Below, piece by piece: positions 1-5,898 of a stretch of 27,333 bases of DNA (within the stretch, counting starts at the first letter, position 1; each line of letters opens with the position of its first letter). Made by a program: the position numbers and the translations under genes. The stretch is taken from the NCBI GenBank assembly GCA_038246975.1, contig JBBRVJ010000024.1:1-27333 (forward strand), read 5' to 3'. A model generated the notes under the pieces. It made no database searches. It was not told where the DNA came from and saw only the letters and a program-made list of their open reading frames with translations. Origin of the DNA: JAIYDJ01 sp038246975 (GTDB taxonomy: Bacteria > Pseudomonadota > Alphaproteobacteria > Rhodobacterales > Rhodobacteraceae).

Positions 1-654
1 CCGGGGCGTGCCCCGCGCCCGCTTGGCAATCTCGCGCGTACCCAGCGGGTCCGCCGTCACCCCCAACAGCCGCGCACCGCGCGTCACGATCAGGTCAAGC
101 TCGTCCTCGGTATAGAACTCCAGCCGGGTCGGAATACCGAAACGGTCGCGCAGCGGCGTGGTCAACAGACCAAGCCGGGTCGTCGCCCCGACCAGGGTAA
201 AGGGTTGCAATTCGATTCGCACGGTGCGCGCAGCAGGGCCTTCGCCGATCACGAGGTCCAGCGCGAAATCCTCAAGTGCTGGATACAACACCTCCTCGAC
301 CACCGCGCTAAGCCGATGAATCTCGTCGATGAACAGCACGTCGCGCGGTTCCAGATTGGTCAGGATCGCCGCAAGATCACCGGGTTTCGCCAGCACCGGG
401 CCGGACGTCATCCGGAACCCCACTCCCAGTTCCCGCGCCATGATCTGCGCCAGCGTGGTCTTGCCCAGACCGGGCGGGCCGTGGAACAGCGTATGGTCCA
501 TCGCCTCGCCGCGCATCTTGGCGGACTGGATGAAAACCCGCAGATTGGCCCGCGCGTCGGCTTGTCCGACAAACTCGTCAAGGCTTTGGGGTCGCAAGGC
601 GCGGTCCAGATCCTCGGGCAGCTTTTCGGCGCGCAGGGCGGGGTCGGGTTGCAT
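1..654 (-). CDS. ruvB: RuvB, Holliday junction branch-migration ATPase (3' end outside window)
   Basis: RuvB is the hexameric AAA+ motor that pumps DNA through the RuvA-bound Holliday junction during recombination repair. The 218 codons in the window read without a stop from the ATG at 654 to base 1. They hold Walker A GPPGLGKT (residues 59-66), Walker B LFIDEIH (107-113), sensor 1 GATTR (156-160) and the arginine-finger segment LRDRFG (168-173). The family is usually about 340 residues, so the winged-helix C-terminus lies off the left edge. The start follows the ruvA stop by one base (TAA-C-ATG on the minus strand), so it is the third gene of a ruvC-ruvA-ruvB unit and probably translationally coupled. 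Identification is firm. Confidence 0.97.
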   Translation of the reverse strand, partial: MQPDPALRAEKLPEDLDRALRPQSLDEFVGQADARANLRVFIQSAKMRGEAMDHTLFHGPPGLGKTTLAQIMARELGVGFRMTSGPVLAKPGDLAAILTNLEPRDVLFIDEIHRLSAVVEEVLYPALEDFALDLVIGEGPAARTVRIELQPFTLVGATTRLGLLTTPLRDRFGIPTRLEFYTEDELDLIVTRGARLLGVTADPLGTREIAKRARGTPR

Positions 655-655
655 G

Positions 656-1336
656 TTACTTCGGGGCCAGCAGGCGCAAGGCGGCGCGGATCAGGCTGGC
701 GGTGTCCGCCTCGGGCTGTTCGCCCGCGATGGTCGAAATGGCCTGCGCCGCATCGCCAGGGCCATAGCCCAGATTGACCAGCGCAGACAGAGCGTCGGCG
801 GTGAACGCGGCGCGGGACTGGCTGGCCGAGGGTGCAACGGCCACCGGGCTGCGCGTCGGGCGCGCCGGTGTGGGGTCTACCACGTCAGGATCGGCCACCG
901 CTGCCGACCCCAGATTGACCCCCATCGCCATGACGCCCGGCGCCTTGGATTTCAATTCAAGTATGACCCGCTGTGCCAGTTTCGGTCCGACACCCGGTGC
1001 GGCCTGAATGGCCCGCGCATCGCCCAAGGTGATCGCCCGCGCCGCCCCTTCGGCCCCCAAAGTGCCCAGAATCGCCATCGCCGCCTTGGCCCCGACCCCC
1101 TGCACCGACACCAGCAGCTTGTGCCATTCCTTTTCCAACAACGTCGGAAAGCCGAAAAGTTGCAGCAAATCCTCGCGTACCAAAAGGTCGGTGTACAGCG
1201 CTACAGCCTCGCCCAACGCGGGCATCGCAGCCAGAGTGCGGTCGGACACATGCACGATATAGCCTACACCGCGCACGTCGATCAGCACCTGATCGCTGCC
1301 CCGCCAATCCAGCCGCCCCGACAGTTTGCCGATCAT
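656..1336 (-). CDS. ruvA: RuvA, Holliday junction DNA-binding subunit
   Basis: RuvA forms the tetrameric platform that holds the four-way junction and loads RuvB rings. The 226-residue product starts MIGKLSGRLDWRG, typical of the family's N-terminal OB domain. Two helix-hairpin-helix elements follow (VQGVGAKAAMAIL near residue 80 and APGVGPKLAQRVILEL near 115). A Pro/Ala-rich linker leads to the small C-terminal RuvB-binding domain (ALSALVNLGYGPGDAAQAI). The frame stays open upstream, but the MIGK start is chosen because it overlaps the ruvC stop by four bases (ATGA) and matches the family N-terminus. The length is about 20 residues above the E. coli protein, all in the linker. Confidence 0.96.
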   Translation of the reverse strand: MIGKLSGRLDWRGSDQVLIDVRGVGYIVHVSDRTLAAMPALGEAVALYTDLLVREDLLQLFGFPTLLEKEWHKLLVSVQGVGAKAAMAILGTLGAEGAARAITLGDARAIQAAPGVGPKLAQRVILELKSKAPGVMAMGVNLGSAAVADPDVVDPTPARPTRSPVAVAPSASQSRAAFTADALSALVNLGYGPGDAAQAISTIAGEQPEADTASLIRAALRLLAPK

Positions 1337-1851
1337 CCTACCGCCTTTCGCAGCGCCGCCTGCAAACGCCCCGCCGATTGCAGATGATGCGCGTGGCAGA
1401 TCGCGATGGCCAGCGCATCCGCCGCATCCGGCCCGACGATCACCACCCCCGGCAAATGCAGGCGTACCATATGATCGACCTGCACCTTGGCCGCATGCCC
1501 GACGCCCACCACGGTTTTCTTGACGGCGTTCGGCGCGTATTCCCCGACGGTCAGCCCGAACTGCGCCGGAACCAACAGCGCAATCCCGCGCGCCTGCCCC
1601 AGTTTCAGCGTCGCCACCGCGTCCTTGTTGACGAACGTATGCTCGACCGCCGCCGCATCGGGCACATGGGTCCGCAACACCGCGGTCAATTGATCGTAAA
1701 GCGACAGCAGTCGCAGCGCCAGATCGCCGTCGCCTTCGCCGGGCGCAGAATGACAGATGCCGTTGGCGACATGCACCAACCGCGCCCCTGCCACGTCGAT
1801 CACACCCCAACCGAGGTTGCGAAGGCCGGGGTCGATCCCCAAGACGCGCAT
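1333..1851 (-). CDS. ruvC: RuvC, Holliday junction endonuclease
   Basis: RuvC resolves Holliday junctions by paired nicks. The 172-residue product begins MRVLGIDPGLRNLGWG. It carries the acidic catalytic set of the RNase H fold: D7 in GIDPG, E70 in AVEHTFVN, and D142 and D145 in GPDAADALAIA. The size matches the family. It is the first gene of the ruvCAB unit. On the minus strand GGGGCAGG precedes the ATG as a usable ribosome-binding site. The upstream leader contains the 15-base palindrome at 1864-1878. I saw no copy of the alphaproteobacterial SOS box (GTTC-N7-GTTC) in that leader. Confidence 0.97.
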   Translation of the reverse strand: MRVLGIDPGLRNLGWGVIDVAGARLVHVANGICHSAPGEGDGDLALRLLSLYDQLTAVLRTHVPDAAAVEHTFVNKDAVATLKLGQARGIALLVPAQFGLTVGEYAPNAVKKTVVGVGHAAKVQVDHMVRLHLPGVVIVGPDAADALAIAICHAHHLQSAGRLQAALRKAVG

Positions 1852-1863
1852 GACCTGCCCCTT

Positions 1864-1878
1864 TGTTTCTTTGAAACA
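1864..1878. promoter_or_regulatory. Short palindrome in the ruvC leader
   Basis: TGTTTC-TTT-GAAACA is a perfect 6-base inverted repeat 13 bases upstream of the ruvC start codon. It could be a small operator or an RNA hairpin in the ruvC leader. It does not match the GTTC-N7-GTTC LexA site of this group. Function is unknown. Confidence 0.3.
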
Positions 1879-2085
1879 GAGCTAGCACGAACCGGGAACA
1901 TGCGCCAAGTCCCAATCGGGGCTTGATTGCCGGTCACACAGGCGTTACTTCAGGACTTCGATACCGACACCACACCGCTTGAAAGCGACAGGTGTGGATG
2001 GCCGCATTGTTTCGCCCAAAAAAACAAGGCGGAATTGTGGCATCTGATATGCAATGCGTGCAAGGCTGTCATGCCTTTGCTATGG

Positions 2086-2114
2086 CTTGCCCGTTTTCCT
2101 ACTGCCCCCTATAT
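2086..2114 (+). promoter_or_regulatory. Candidate sigma-32-type promoter for the DUF1127 gene
   Basis: CTTGCCC (2086-2092) and CCCTATAT (2107-2114) are 14 bases apart. This resembles the heat-shock sigma factor pattern (CTTGAAA, then a C-rich -10 ending in TAT). The start codon lies about 58 bases downstream. In Rhodobacter sphaeroides a DUF1127 gene (RSP_6037) is driven by RpoHI/RpoHII, which makes this reading plausible. The assignment is by eye only. Confidence 0.45.
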
Positions 2115-2123
2115 GCCCGTCAT

Positions 2124-2142
2124 GACAAGCACGATGCTTGTC
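2124..2142. promoter_or_regulatory. Perfect 8-bp inverted repeat in the DUF1127 leader
   Basis: GACAAGCA-CGA-TGCTTGTC forms an 8-bp stem with a three-base loop. It sits just downstream of the promoter candidate and 29 bases before the start codon. It could be an mRNA hairpin in the 5' leader or a dimeric operator. There is no U-run, so it is not a simple terminator. Confidence 0.45.
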
Positions 2143-2171
2143 GATTGTGCAGTTTTGAAAGGATCACCGCC

Positions 2172-2375
2172 ATGGCCGCCTATCAGTCGTCCCACCCGGC
2201 GCCCGTTGGCGCCGTCTCGATCTTTCGCTCGGGTTTCGGGTTTCGGAACTTGTTTTCTTCGCTCTCGGTCTGGAATGACGCCCGCATGACGCGCAATGCG
2301 CTGGGCAAACTGTCGGACCGCGAGCTTGACGATATCGGCCTGTGCCGCGGCGATGTCGAGATGCTTGGCCGCTGA
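2172..2375 (+). CDS. Small DUF1127 protein
   Basis: This 67-residue protein ends in a DUF1127 (YjiS-like) domain: WNDARMTRNALGKLSDRELDDIGLCRGDVEML matches the usual pattern of an Arg-rich helix followed by LSDRELxDIGL. Known alphaproteobacterial relatives are small basic proteins linked to RNA turnover, sRNA maturation and phosphate or stress metabolism; one in Rhodobacter (CcaF1) affects sRNA processing. The open frame extends upstream, but the ATG at 2172 is chosen because GAAAGGA lies just before it. The gene is monocistronic, with its own promoter candidate and a terminator 22 bases after the stop. No CcsR-like C-rich sRNA repeats were seen downstream. The role in this organism is not known. 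Confidence 0.85.
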   Translation: MAAYQSSHPAPVGAVSIFRSGFGFRNLFSSLSVWNDARMTRNALGKLSDRELDDIGLCRGDVEMLGR

Positions 2376-2397
2376 ACAGCGACCAACCGACGTGCGC

Positions 2398-2429
2398 AAG
2401 CCGCCGATCCGCAAGGACGGCGGCTTTTT
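2398..2429 (+). terminator. Rho-independent terminator of the DUF1127 gene
   Basis: AAGCCGCCG (2398-2406) pairs perfectly with CGGCGGCTT (2418-2426) over an 11-base loop and runs into a T5 tract (2425-2429). It starts 22 bases after the DUF1127 stop and lies 10 bases from the end of the converging membrane-protein gene. Confidence 0.9.
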
Positions 2430-2439
2430 GCTGGGCGGA

Positions 2440-2787
2440 TTACAGCAACGCTTGCACGGCGACTATCTGGGCAGCCACCCAGACGGTGACCGGATCAGCC
2501 TGCATGAACCATGCGCCAAGTTTGTCAAATTCTTCGCCATTCTGCAGGTTTGCGACGCGCGCCGCATAACCTTCGGGTCCGACGTAATGCAGGATGGTGC
2601 CTTTGAGGCCGAACACGCAGACCGCCGCAAAGATCAGAACCCGCAGCAACGGGCGGCGTTTGCGAACGGGGCGAAAATAATGCGAACGGCCCAGAGTGCC
2701 ATTGGCTTCAAAGCCATAGCCCTTGGCGCGCGCGCGCTCTATGCGGGCAATACGCCCGTAGAATTCAGACAGACTCGGGTCGGACAT
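2440..2787 (-). CDS. Small single-pass membrane protein, function unknown
   Basis: The 115-residue product has a hydrophilic, Arg/Lys-rich N-terminus (about residues 10-47, ending RPVRKRRP). One hydrophobic segment follows (LLRVLIFAAVCVFGL, about 48-62). The C-terminal half has a second mildly hydrophobic stretch (VTVWVAAQIVAVQALL). The charge pattern predicts a cytoplasmic N-terminus. The frame is open further upstream, but the ATG at 2787 is preferred because GTGGAG stands 8-10 bases before it. I recognise no named family; similar small proteins are common in Rhodobacteraceae. It converges on the DUF1127 gene. A TTGACA hexamer lies upstream (2842-2847, minus strand) without a good -10. Confidence 0.7.
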   Translation of the reverse strand: MSDPSLSEFYGRIARIERARAKGYGFEANGTLGRSHYFRPVRKRRPLLRVLIFAAVCVFGLKGTILHYVGPEGYAARVANLQNGEEFDKLGAWFMQADPVTVWVAAQIVAVQALL

Positions 2788-2873
2788 AACCGAAACTCCA
2801 CAATGTCGACCCCCACCCAACACTTTTATGCCTTAAGAATATGTCAAGATTTAGGCATTTTATTTAAATCGTC

Positions 2874-3746
2874 TCAAAGCCGCCGCAGCACCAAAGTCGC
2901 CCAATCGCCAATTTCGTCTCGGGTTTTGGCAGCAAAACCGGCGGTCACATAGGTATCAGTCACCGCATCGGCCTGTTCGACCAGCAGCCCCGACAGGATG
3001 ATCAGGCCGTCGGCTGCCACATTCTGGGCCATGGAAGGGGCCAATTCGATCAGCGGGCCTTTCAGGATGTTGGCGAACACCAGATCGAACGGGGCGACGG
3101 CCAGAAGCTGCGGATGATCGAACCCAGCCGCCTCGACACAGTCGACACGTCCGGCCAGACCGTTGATCGACAGGTTGGCAATCGCCACCTCGACTGCCAC
3201 CTCGTCGATGTCGGATGCAATTATCAGCGCGTCGGGCAGGACCGCCGCCGCCGCCATCGCCAACACTGCCGTCCCACAACCAATGTCCGCCACCCGCGCC
3301 GGGGCAAAGCCCGCACTGAACAGGGCATCGAAGGCCTTCAAACAGCCCAACGTCGTGCCATGATGTCCGGTGCCGAACGCCACGGTCGCCTCGATCTGCA
3401 AGGCGACGCGGCCCGCCGGAACCTTGTCGGCGTCATGGCTGCCGAACACGAAAAACCGCCCCGCATCGACCGGCGAAAGCTCGCGCCGCACCTTGGCGAC
3501 CCAGTCGATATCGGGCACTTCGGACAGAACGAACGGTTTGGCCCCGAAGGCCAGCGCCAGCACGTCCAGCAGGGCGGCATTCGGTTCTTCCAGAAAATAG
3601 ACGCCGACTTCCCAAAGTTCCGACCCGTCCTCGATTTCGAAGACGCCCACGCCTGTAGGTTCGGGGTCGAGCTTTTCCAGCGCCTCGGCCAAGGCAAGGG
3701 CTTCATCCTCGCCCGGAAGGGTGGTCAGCGCGGTGTAAGTGGTCAT
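2874..3746 (-). CDS. prmA: PrmA, ribosomal protein L11 methyltransferase
   Basis: PrmA trimethylates lysines and the N-terminus of ribosomal protein L11 using S-adenosylmethionine. The 290-residue protein has an N-terminal L11-recognition part. The family segment TVAFGTGHHGTT (121-132) follows, then SAM motif I VADIGCGTAVLA (152-163) and the ANILKGPL segment (about 225) that stands where PrmA carries its active-site loop. The start at 3746 (MTTYTALTT) is preferred over a TTG 15 bases upstream because GAAAGG sits just before it. A GC-rich hairpin (3759-3796) abuts this ribosome-binding site. It follows msrA in the same direction after 67 bases. Confidence 0.93.
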   Translation of the reverse strand: MTTYTALTTLPGEDEALALAEALEKLDPEPTGVGVFEIEDGSELWEVGVYFLEEPNAALLDVLALAFGAKPFVLSEVPDIDWVAKVRRELSPVDAGRFFVFGSHDADKVPAGRVALQIEATVAFGTGHHGTTLGCLKAFDALFSAGFAPARVADIGCGTAVLAMAAAAVLPDALIIASDIDEVAVEVAIANLSINGLAGRVDCVEAAGFDHPQLLAVAPFDLVFANILKGPLIELAPSMAQNVAADGLIILSGLLVEQADAVTDTYVTAGFAAKTRDEIGDWATLVLRRL

Positions 3747-3758
3747 GGACGGGCCTTT

Positions 3759-3796
3759 CAAAGCGTTGGGGCGGGATAGACCCCGCCCCTGCTTTG
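3759..3796 (-). terminator. GC-rich hairpin between msrA and prmA
   Basis: CAAAGC (3759-3764) pairs with GCTTTG (3791-3796), and inside that GGGGCGGG (3768-3775) pairs with CCCGCCCC (3782-3789). It probably ends msrA transcription, but a proper U-run is missing. Its edge touches the prmA ribosome-binding site, so an attenuator or translational role is also possible. Confidence 0.5.
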
Positions 3797-3813
3797 GTCA
3801 AGTCGAAGGCCTG

Positions 3814-4464
3814 TCAGGCGGTGACGCCGATCGGGCAGGTCACCCCGGTCCCGGCGATCCCGCAATAGCCGCTGGGATTCTTGGCAAGGTATTGCTGATG
3901 CTCAGCCTCGGCAAAATAGAATACCGGCGCGCCGATGATCTCGGTCGTGATCGCGCCATGGCCAGCGGCAAGCAGGCGCGGGGCAAAGATCGCCTTGGAC
4001 GCAAGCGCCGCCGCCATCTGCATGTCGTCATAGGCATAGATCCCCGAACGATAGGTGGACCCCACGTCGTTGCCCTGCCGCAGGCCTTGGGTCGGATCGT
4101 GGCCTTCCCAGAACAGCTTCAACAGCGCGTCATAACTGACTACCGCCGGGTCATAAATCACCCGCACCACCTCATTATGCCCGGTCAACTGGGTGCAGGT
4201 CTCGCGGTAGGTCGGGTTGGGCGTGATGCCACCCGCGTAGCCAACCATCGTCAGCCAGACGCCCGGCACCTGCCAGAACGAGCGCTCGACCCCCCAGAAA
4301 CAGCCCATGCCGAACATCGCCTCTTCCATCCCGGATGGAACCGGCGATTTCAACGGGATCCCGGACAGGAAATGCGTCTCTGCCGTGGGCAGCGGCGTCG
4401 GGCGACCCGGCAGGGCGTCCTTGGCACTGACCATCTGGGTTTTCTTGCCGCTACCGAAAAACAT
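3814..4464 (-). CDS. msrA: MsrA, peptide methionine-(S)-sulfoxide reductase
   Basis: MsrA reduces the S epimer of methionine sulfoxide in oxidised proteins. The 216-residue product has the catalytic motif GCFWG with nucleophile Cys55 and the family segments VGYAGG and PTYRETCTQLTGHNE. Two cysteines near the end (C201 and C210) can act as resolving residues, as in the E. coli enzyme. The N-terminal extension before the catalytic domain also matches the longer E. coli-type form. ATG 4464 is chosen because a perfect AGGAGG lies just upstream on the minus strand. A -10-like CCCTATATT (4492-4500, minus strand) precedes it and resembles the DUF1127 -10, which suggests stress control. Confidence 0.96.
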   Translation of the reverse strand: MFFGSGKKTQMVSAKDALPGRPTPLPTAETHFLSGIPLKSPVPSGMEEAMFGMGCFWGVERSFWQVPGVWLTMVGYAGGITPNPTYRETCTQLTGHNEVVRVIYDPAVVSYDALLKLFWEGHDPTQGLRQGNDVGSTYRSGIYAYDDMQMAAALASKAIFAPRLLAAGHGAITTEIIGAPVFYFAEAEHQQYLAKNPSGYCGIAGTGVTCPIGVTA

Positions 4465-4491
4465 GGCTATCCCTCCTGAGGTTGCCAGACG

Positions 4492-4500
4492 AATATAGGG
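4492..4500 (-). promoter_or_regulatory. Candidate -10 element of msrA
   Basis: On the minus strand CCCTATATT lies about 28 bases before the msrA start codon and matches the core CCCTATAT seen before the DUF1127 gene. The expected -35 is weak (CTGGCGG). It fits an RpoH-type promoter only partly. Confidence 0.3.
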
Positions 4501-4533
4501 CATCCCCCGCCCTCCCGCCAGTCACCCGACCGA

Positions 4534-5769
4534 TCACTCTGCCGCGACGGGATTTCCGCGCGAAAGGATCGTCTCATGGCCCGGCGAAGGGTCGCGGGGG
4601 ATCAGCAGCACCAGACCCAGCGCCAGCACCGCCATCGCGGCCCCCATGACGAACACATAATCCGGCGCCACCGCCCACATGTAGCCCAGCGAGGCGGGCA
4701 GGAAAACGGCTGCGATGTGGTTGATGGTGAACGACACCGCAGCAGTGGGGGCGATGTCGGCCGGATCGGCGATCTTCTGGAAATAGGTCCGCAGCGCAAA
4801 GGACAGGGCAAAGAACATCTGGTCCAGCATGTACAGCGCCCCGGCGGCGACCAGACCCCAGCCGAACCAGTAGATCCCGCCATAGGCCATGAACACCAGC
4901 GTCAGGCCGACGTATTCGAAAGCCATGACATTCCGCTCGCCCCACCGAGCCAACGCGCGCCCCATCGCAGGCCCCGCCACCGTCAGCAGGATGTAATTCA
5001 TCATCAACAGCAGCGTCATTTCAGACACTTTCATGCCGAACCGCTCGACCATCATGAAGCCTGCGAAGACCACGAAAATCTGCCGCCGTGCGCCGGACAT
5101 GAACTGCAACACATAGTACAGCCAATACCGGCGGCGCAGGACCATGTTCTTGTTTTGCGGATGGGGGGACGCGAATTGCGGATAAGCGAACCAGGTGAAC
5201 ACCGCCACTGCCGCCGTAAAGCTACCTGCCGCGAGATAGACCTTGTTGTAGGTCAGGTCCAATGGCTCCCACAGTACGACGATGATCGTATAGACCAATA
5301 GCGACGACGCCGATGCCGCCGCCGTCAGCCAGCCCAGCATTTGCGGCGCGCGCGCCCGGTCGATCCATTGGAGTTGCAGGGATTGGTTGACCGTCTCGAA
5401 GTAGTGAAATCCGATCGACGACAGCAGGGTCATGATCAGAATGCCGTTGAACGTCGGAAAATACCCGGTCAACGCCGTTGCAACCCCCAGCAAAACAAGG
5501 GCAATAACGCCCAGCACCTGCTCGCGGATGAACAAGAGCAGAACGATCACTCCGATGGCCAGAAGCCCCGGAATCTCGCGCACCGTATGCAGCCAGCCAA
5601 TTTCGACGCCGGTGAATTGCGCCCGTTCGATGACGAAGTTGTTCAGCAAAGCCGACCAGGTGGCAAAGGCCACCGGCATCGCAAAGGCCAGAAGCAACAG
5701 CAGGCTTTCCGGCCTGCGCCAGCGTGGCAGGCTTTGCGCCTCGGCCGTGGTCATGGTGCGTGTCGTCAT
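4534..5769 (-). CDS. MFS-type membrane transporter, substrate unknown
   Basis: This protein of about 411 residues has roughly eleven to twelve hydrophobic segments spread over its whole length, such as SLLLLLAFAMPVAFATWSAL and GLLAIGVIVLLLFI. A longer polar loop (FASPHPQNKNMVLRRRYW) near the middle separates two halves, as in the major facilitator superfamily. The substrate cannot be read from the sequence. The start is uncertain: GTG at 5784, ATG at 5769 and ATG at 5754 are all in frame and none has a strong ribosome-binding site. It lies between priA and msrA on the same strand, with gaps of 69 bases or more on each side, so it is probably transcribed alone. Confidence 0.8.
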   Translation of the reverse strand: MTTRTMTTAEAQSLPRWRRPESLLLLLAFAMPVAFATWSALLNNFVIERAQFTGVEIGWLHTVREIPGLLAIGVIVLLLFIREQVLGVIALVLLGVATALTGYFPTFNGILIMTLLSSIGFHYFETVNQSLQLQWIDRARAPQMLGWLTAAASASSLLVYTIIVVLWEPLDLTYNKVYLAAGSFTAAVAVFTWFAYPQFASPHPQNKNMVLRRRYWLYYVLQFMSGARRQIFVVFAGFMMVERFGMKVSEMTLLLMMNYILLTVAGPAMGRALARWGERNVMAFEYVGLTLVFMAYGGIYWFGWGLVAAGALYMLDQMFFALSFALRTYFQKIADPADIAPTAAVSFTINHIAAVFLPASLGYMWAVAPDYVFVMGAAMAVLALGLVLLIPRDPSPGHETILSRGNPVAAE

Positions 5770-5843
5770 TTCGTCTGCATACACCCGGCATTCTGGCCGG
5801 ACCAGAGCAGAAGTGTGAGGCCGCAGAACTGGCGTCGGATCAG

Positions 5844-5863
5844 TGCCGGATAAACGTCCGGCA
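5844..5863. terminator. Hairpin after priA
   Basis: TGCCGGA-TAAACG-TCCGGCA is a perfect 7-bp stem located 36-55 bases past the priA stop on the minus strand, with flanking GGAT and ATCC that can extend it. There is no U-run, so termination is inferred from its position only. Confidence 0.35.
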
Positions 5864-5898
5864 TCCGTCCCGACAGGCGTTGGACCAGGAATCGCAGG

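Larger units (their letters stand above)
1852..2171. other. Divergent intergenic region between ruvC and the DUF1127 gene
   Basis: This stretch of about 320 bases has no convincing gene; the open frames in it lack family features and a good start. It holds the ruvC leader palindrome (1864-1878), a heat-shock-type promoter candidate (2086-2114) and a perfect 8-bp hairpin (2124-2142) pointing at the DUF1127 gene. An A-run (about 2020-2026) and the surrounding lower GC support a regulatory role. Confidence 0.6.

Noticed and set aside
1880..1910. LexA box upstream of ruvC
   Set aside because: On the minus strand two GTTC words are present but separated by three bases, not the seven required in this group.
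656..1915. A single 419-codon minus-strand frame covering ruvA and ruvC
   Set aside because: Only the ruvA part has family sequence; the upstream half lies in the wrong frame of ruvC, and a start overlapping the ruvC stop exists.
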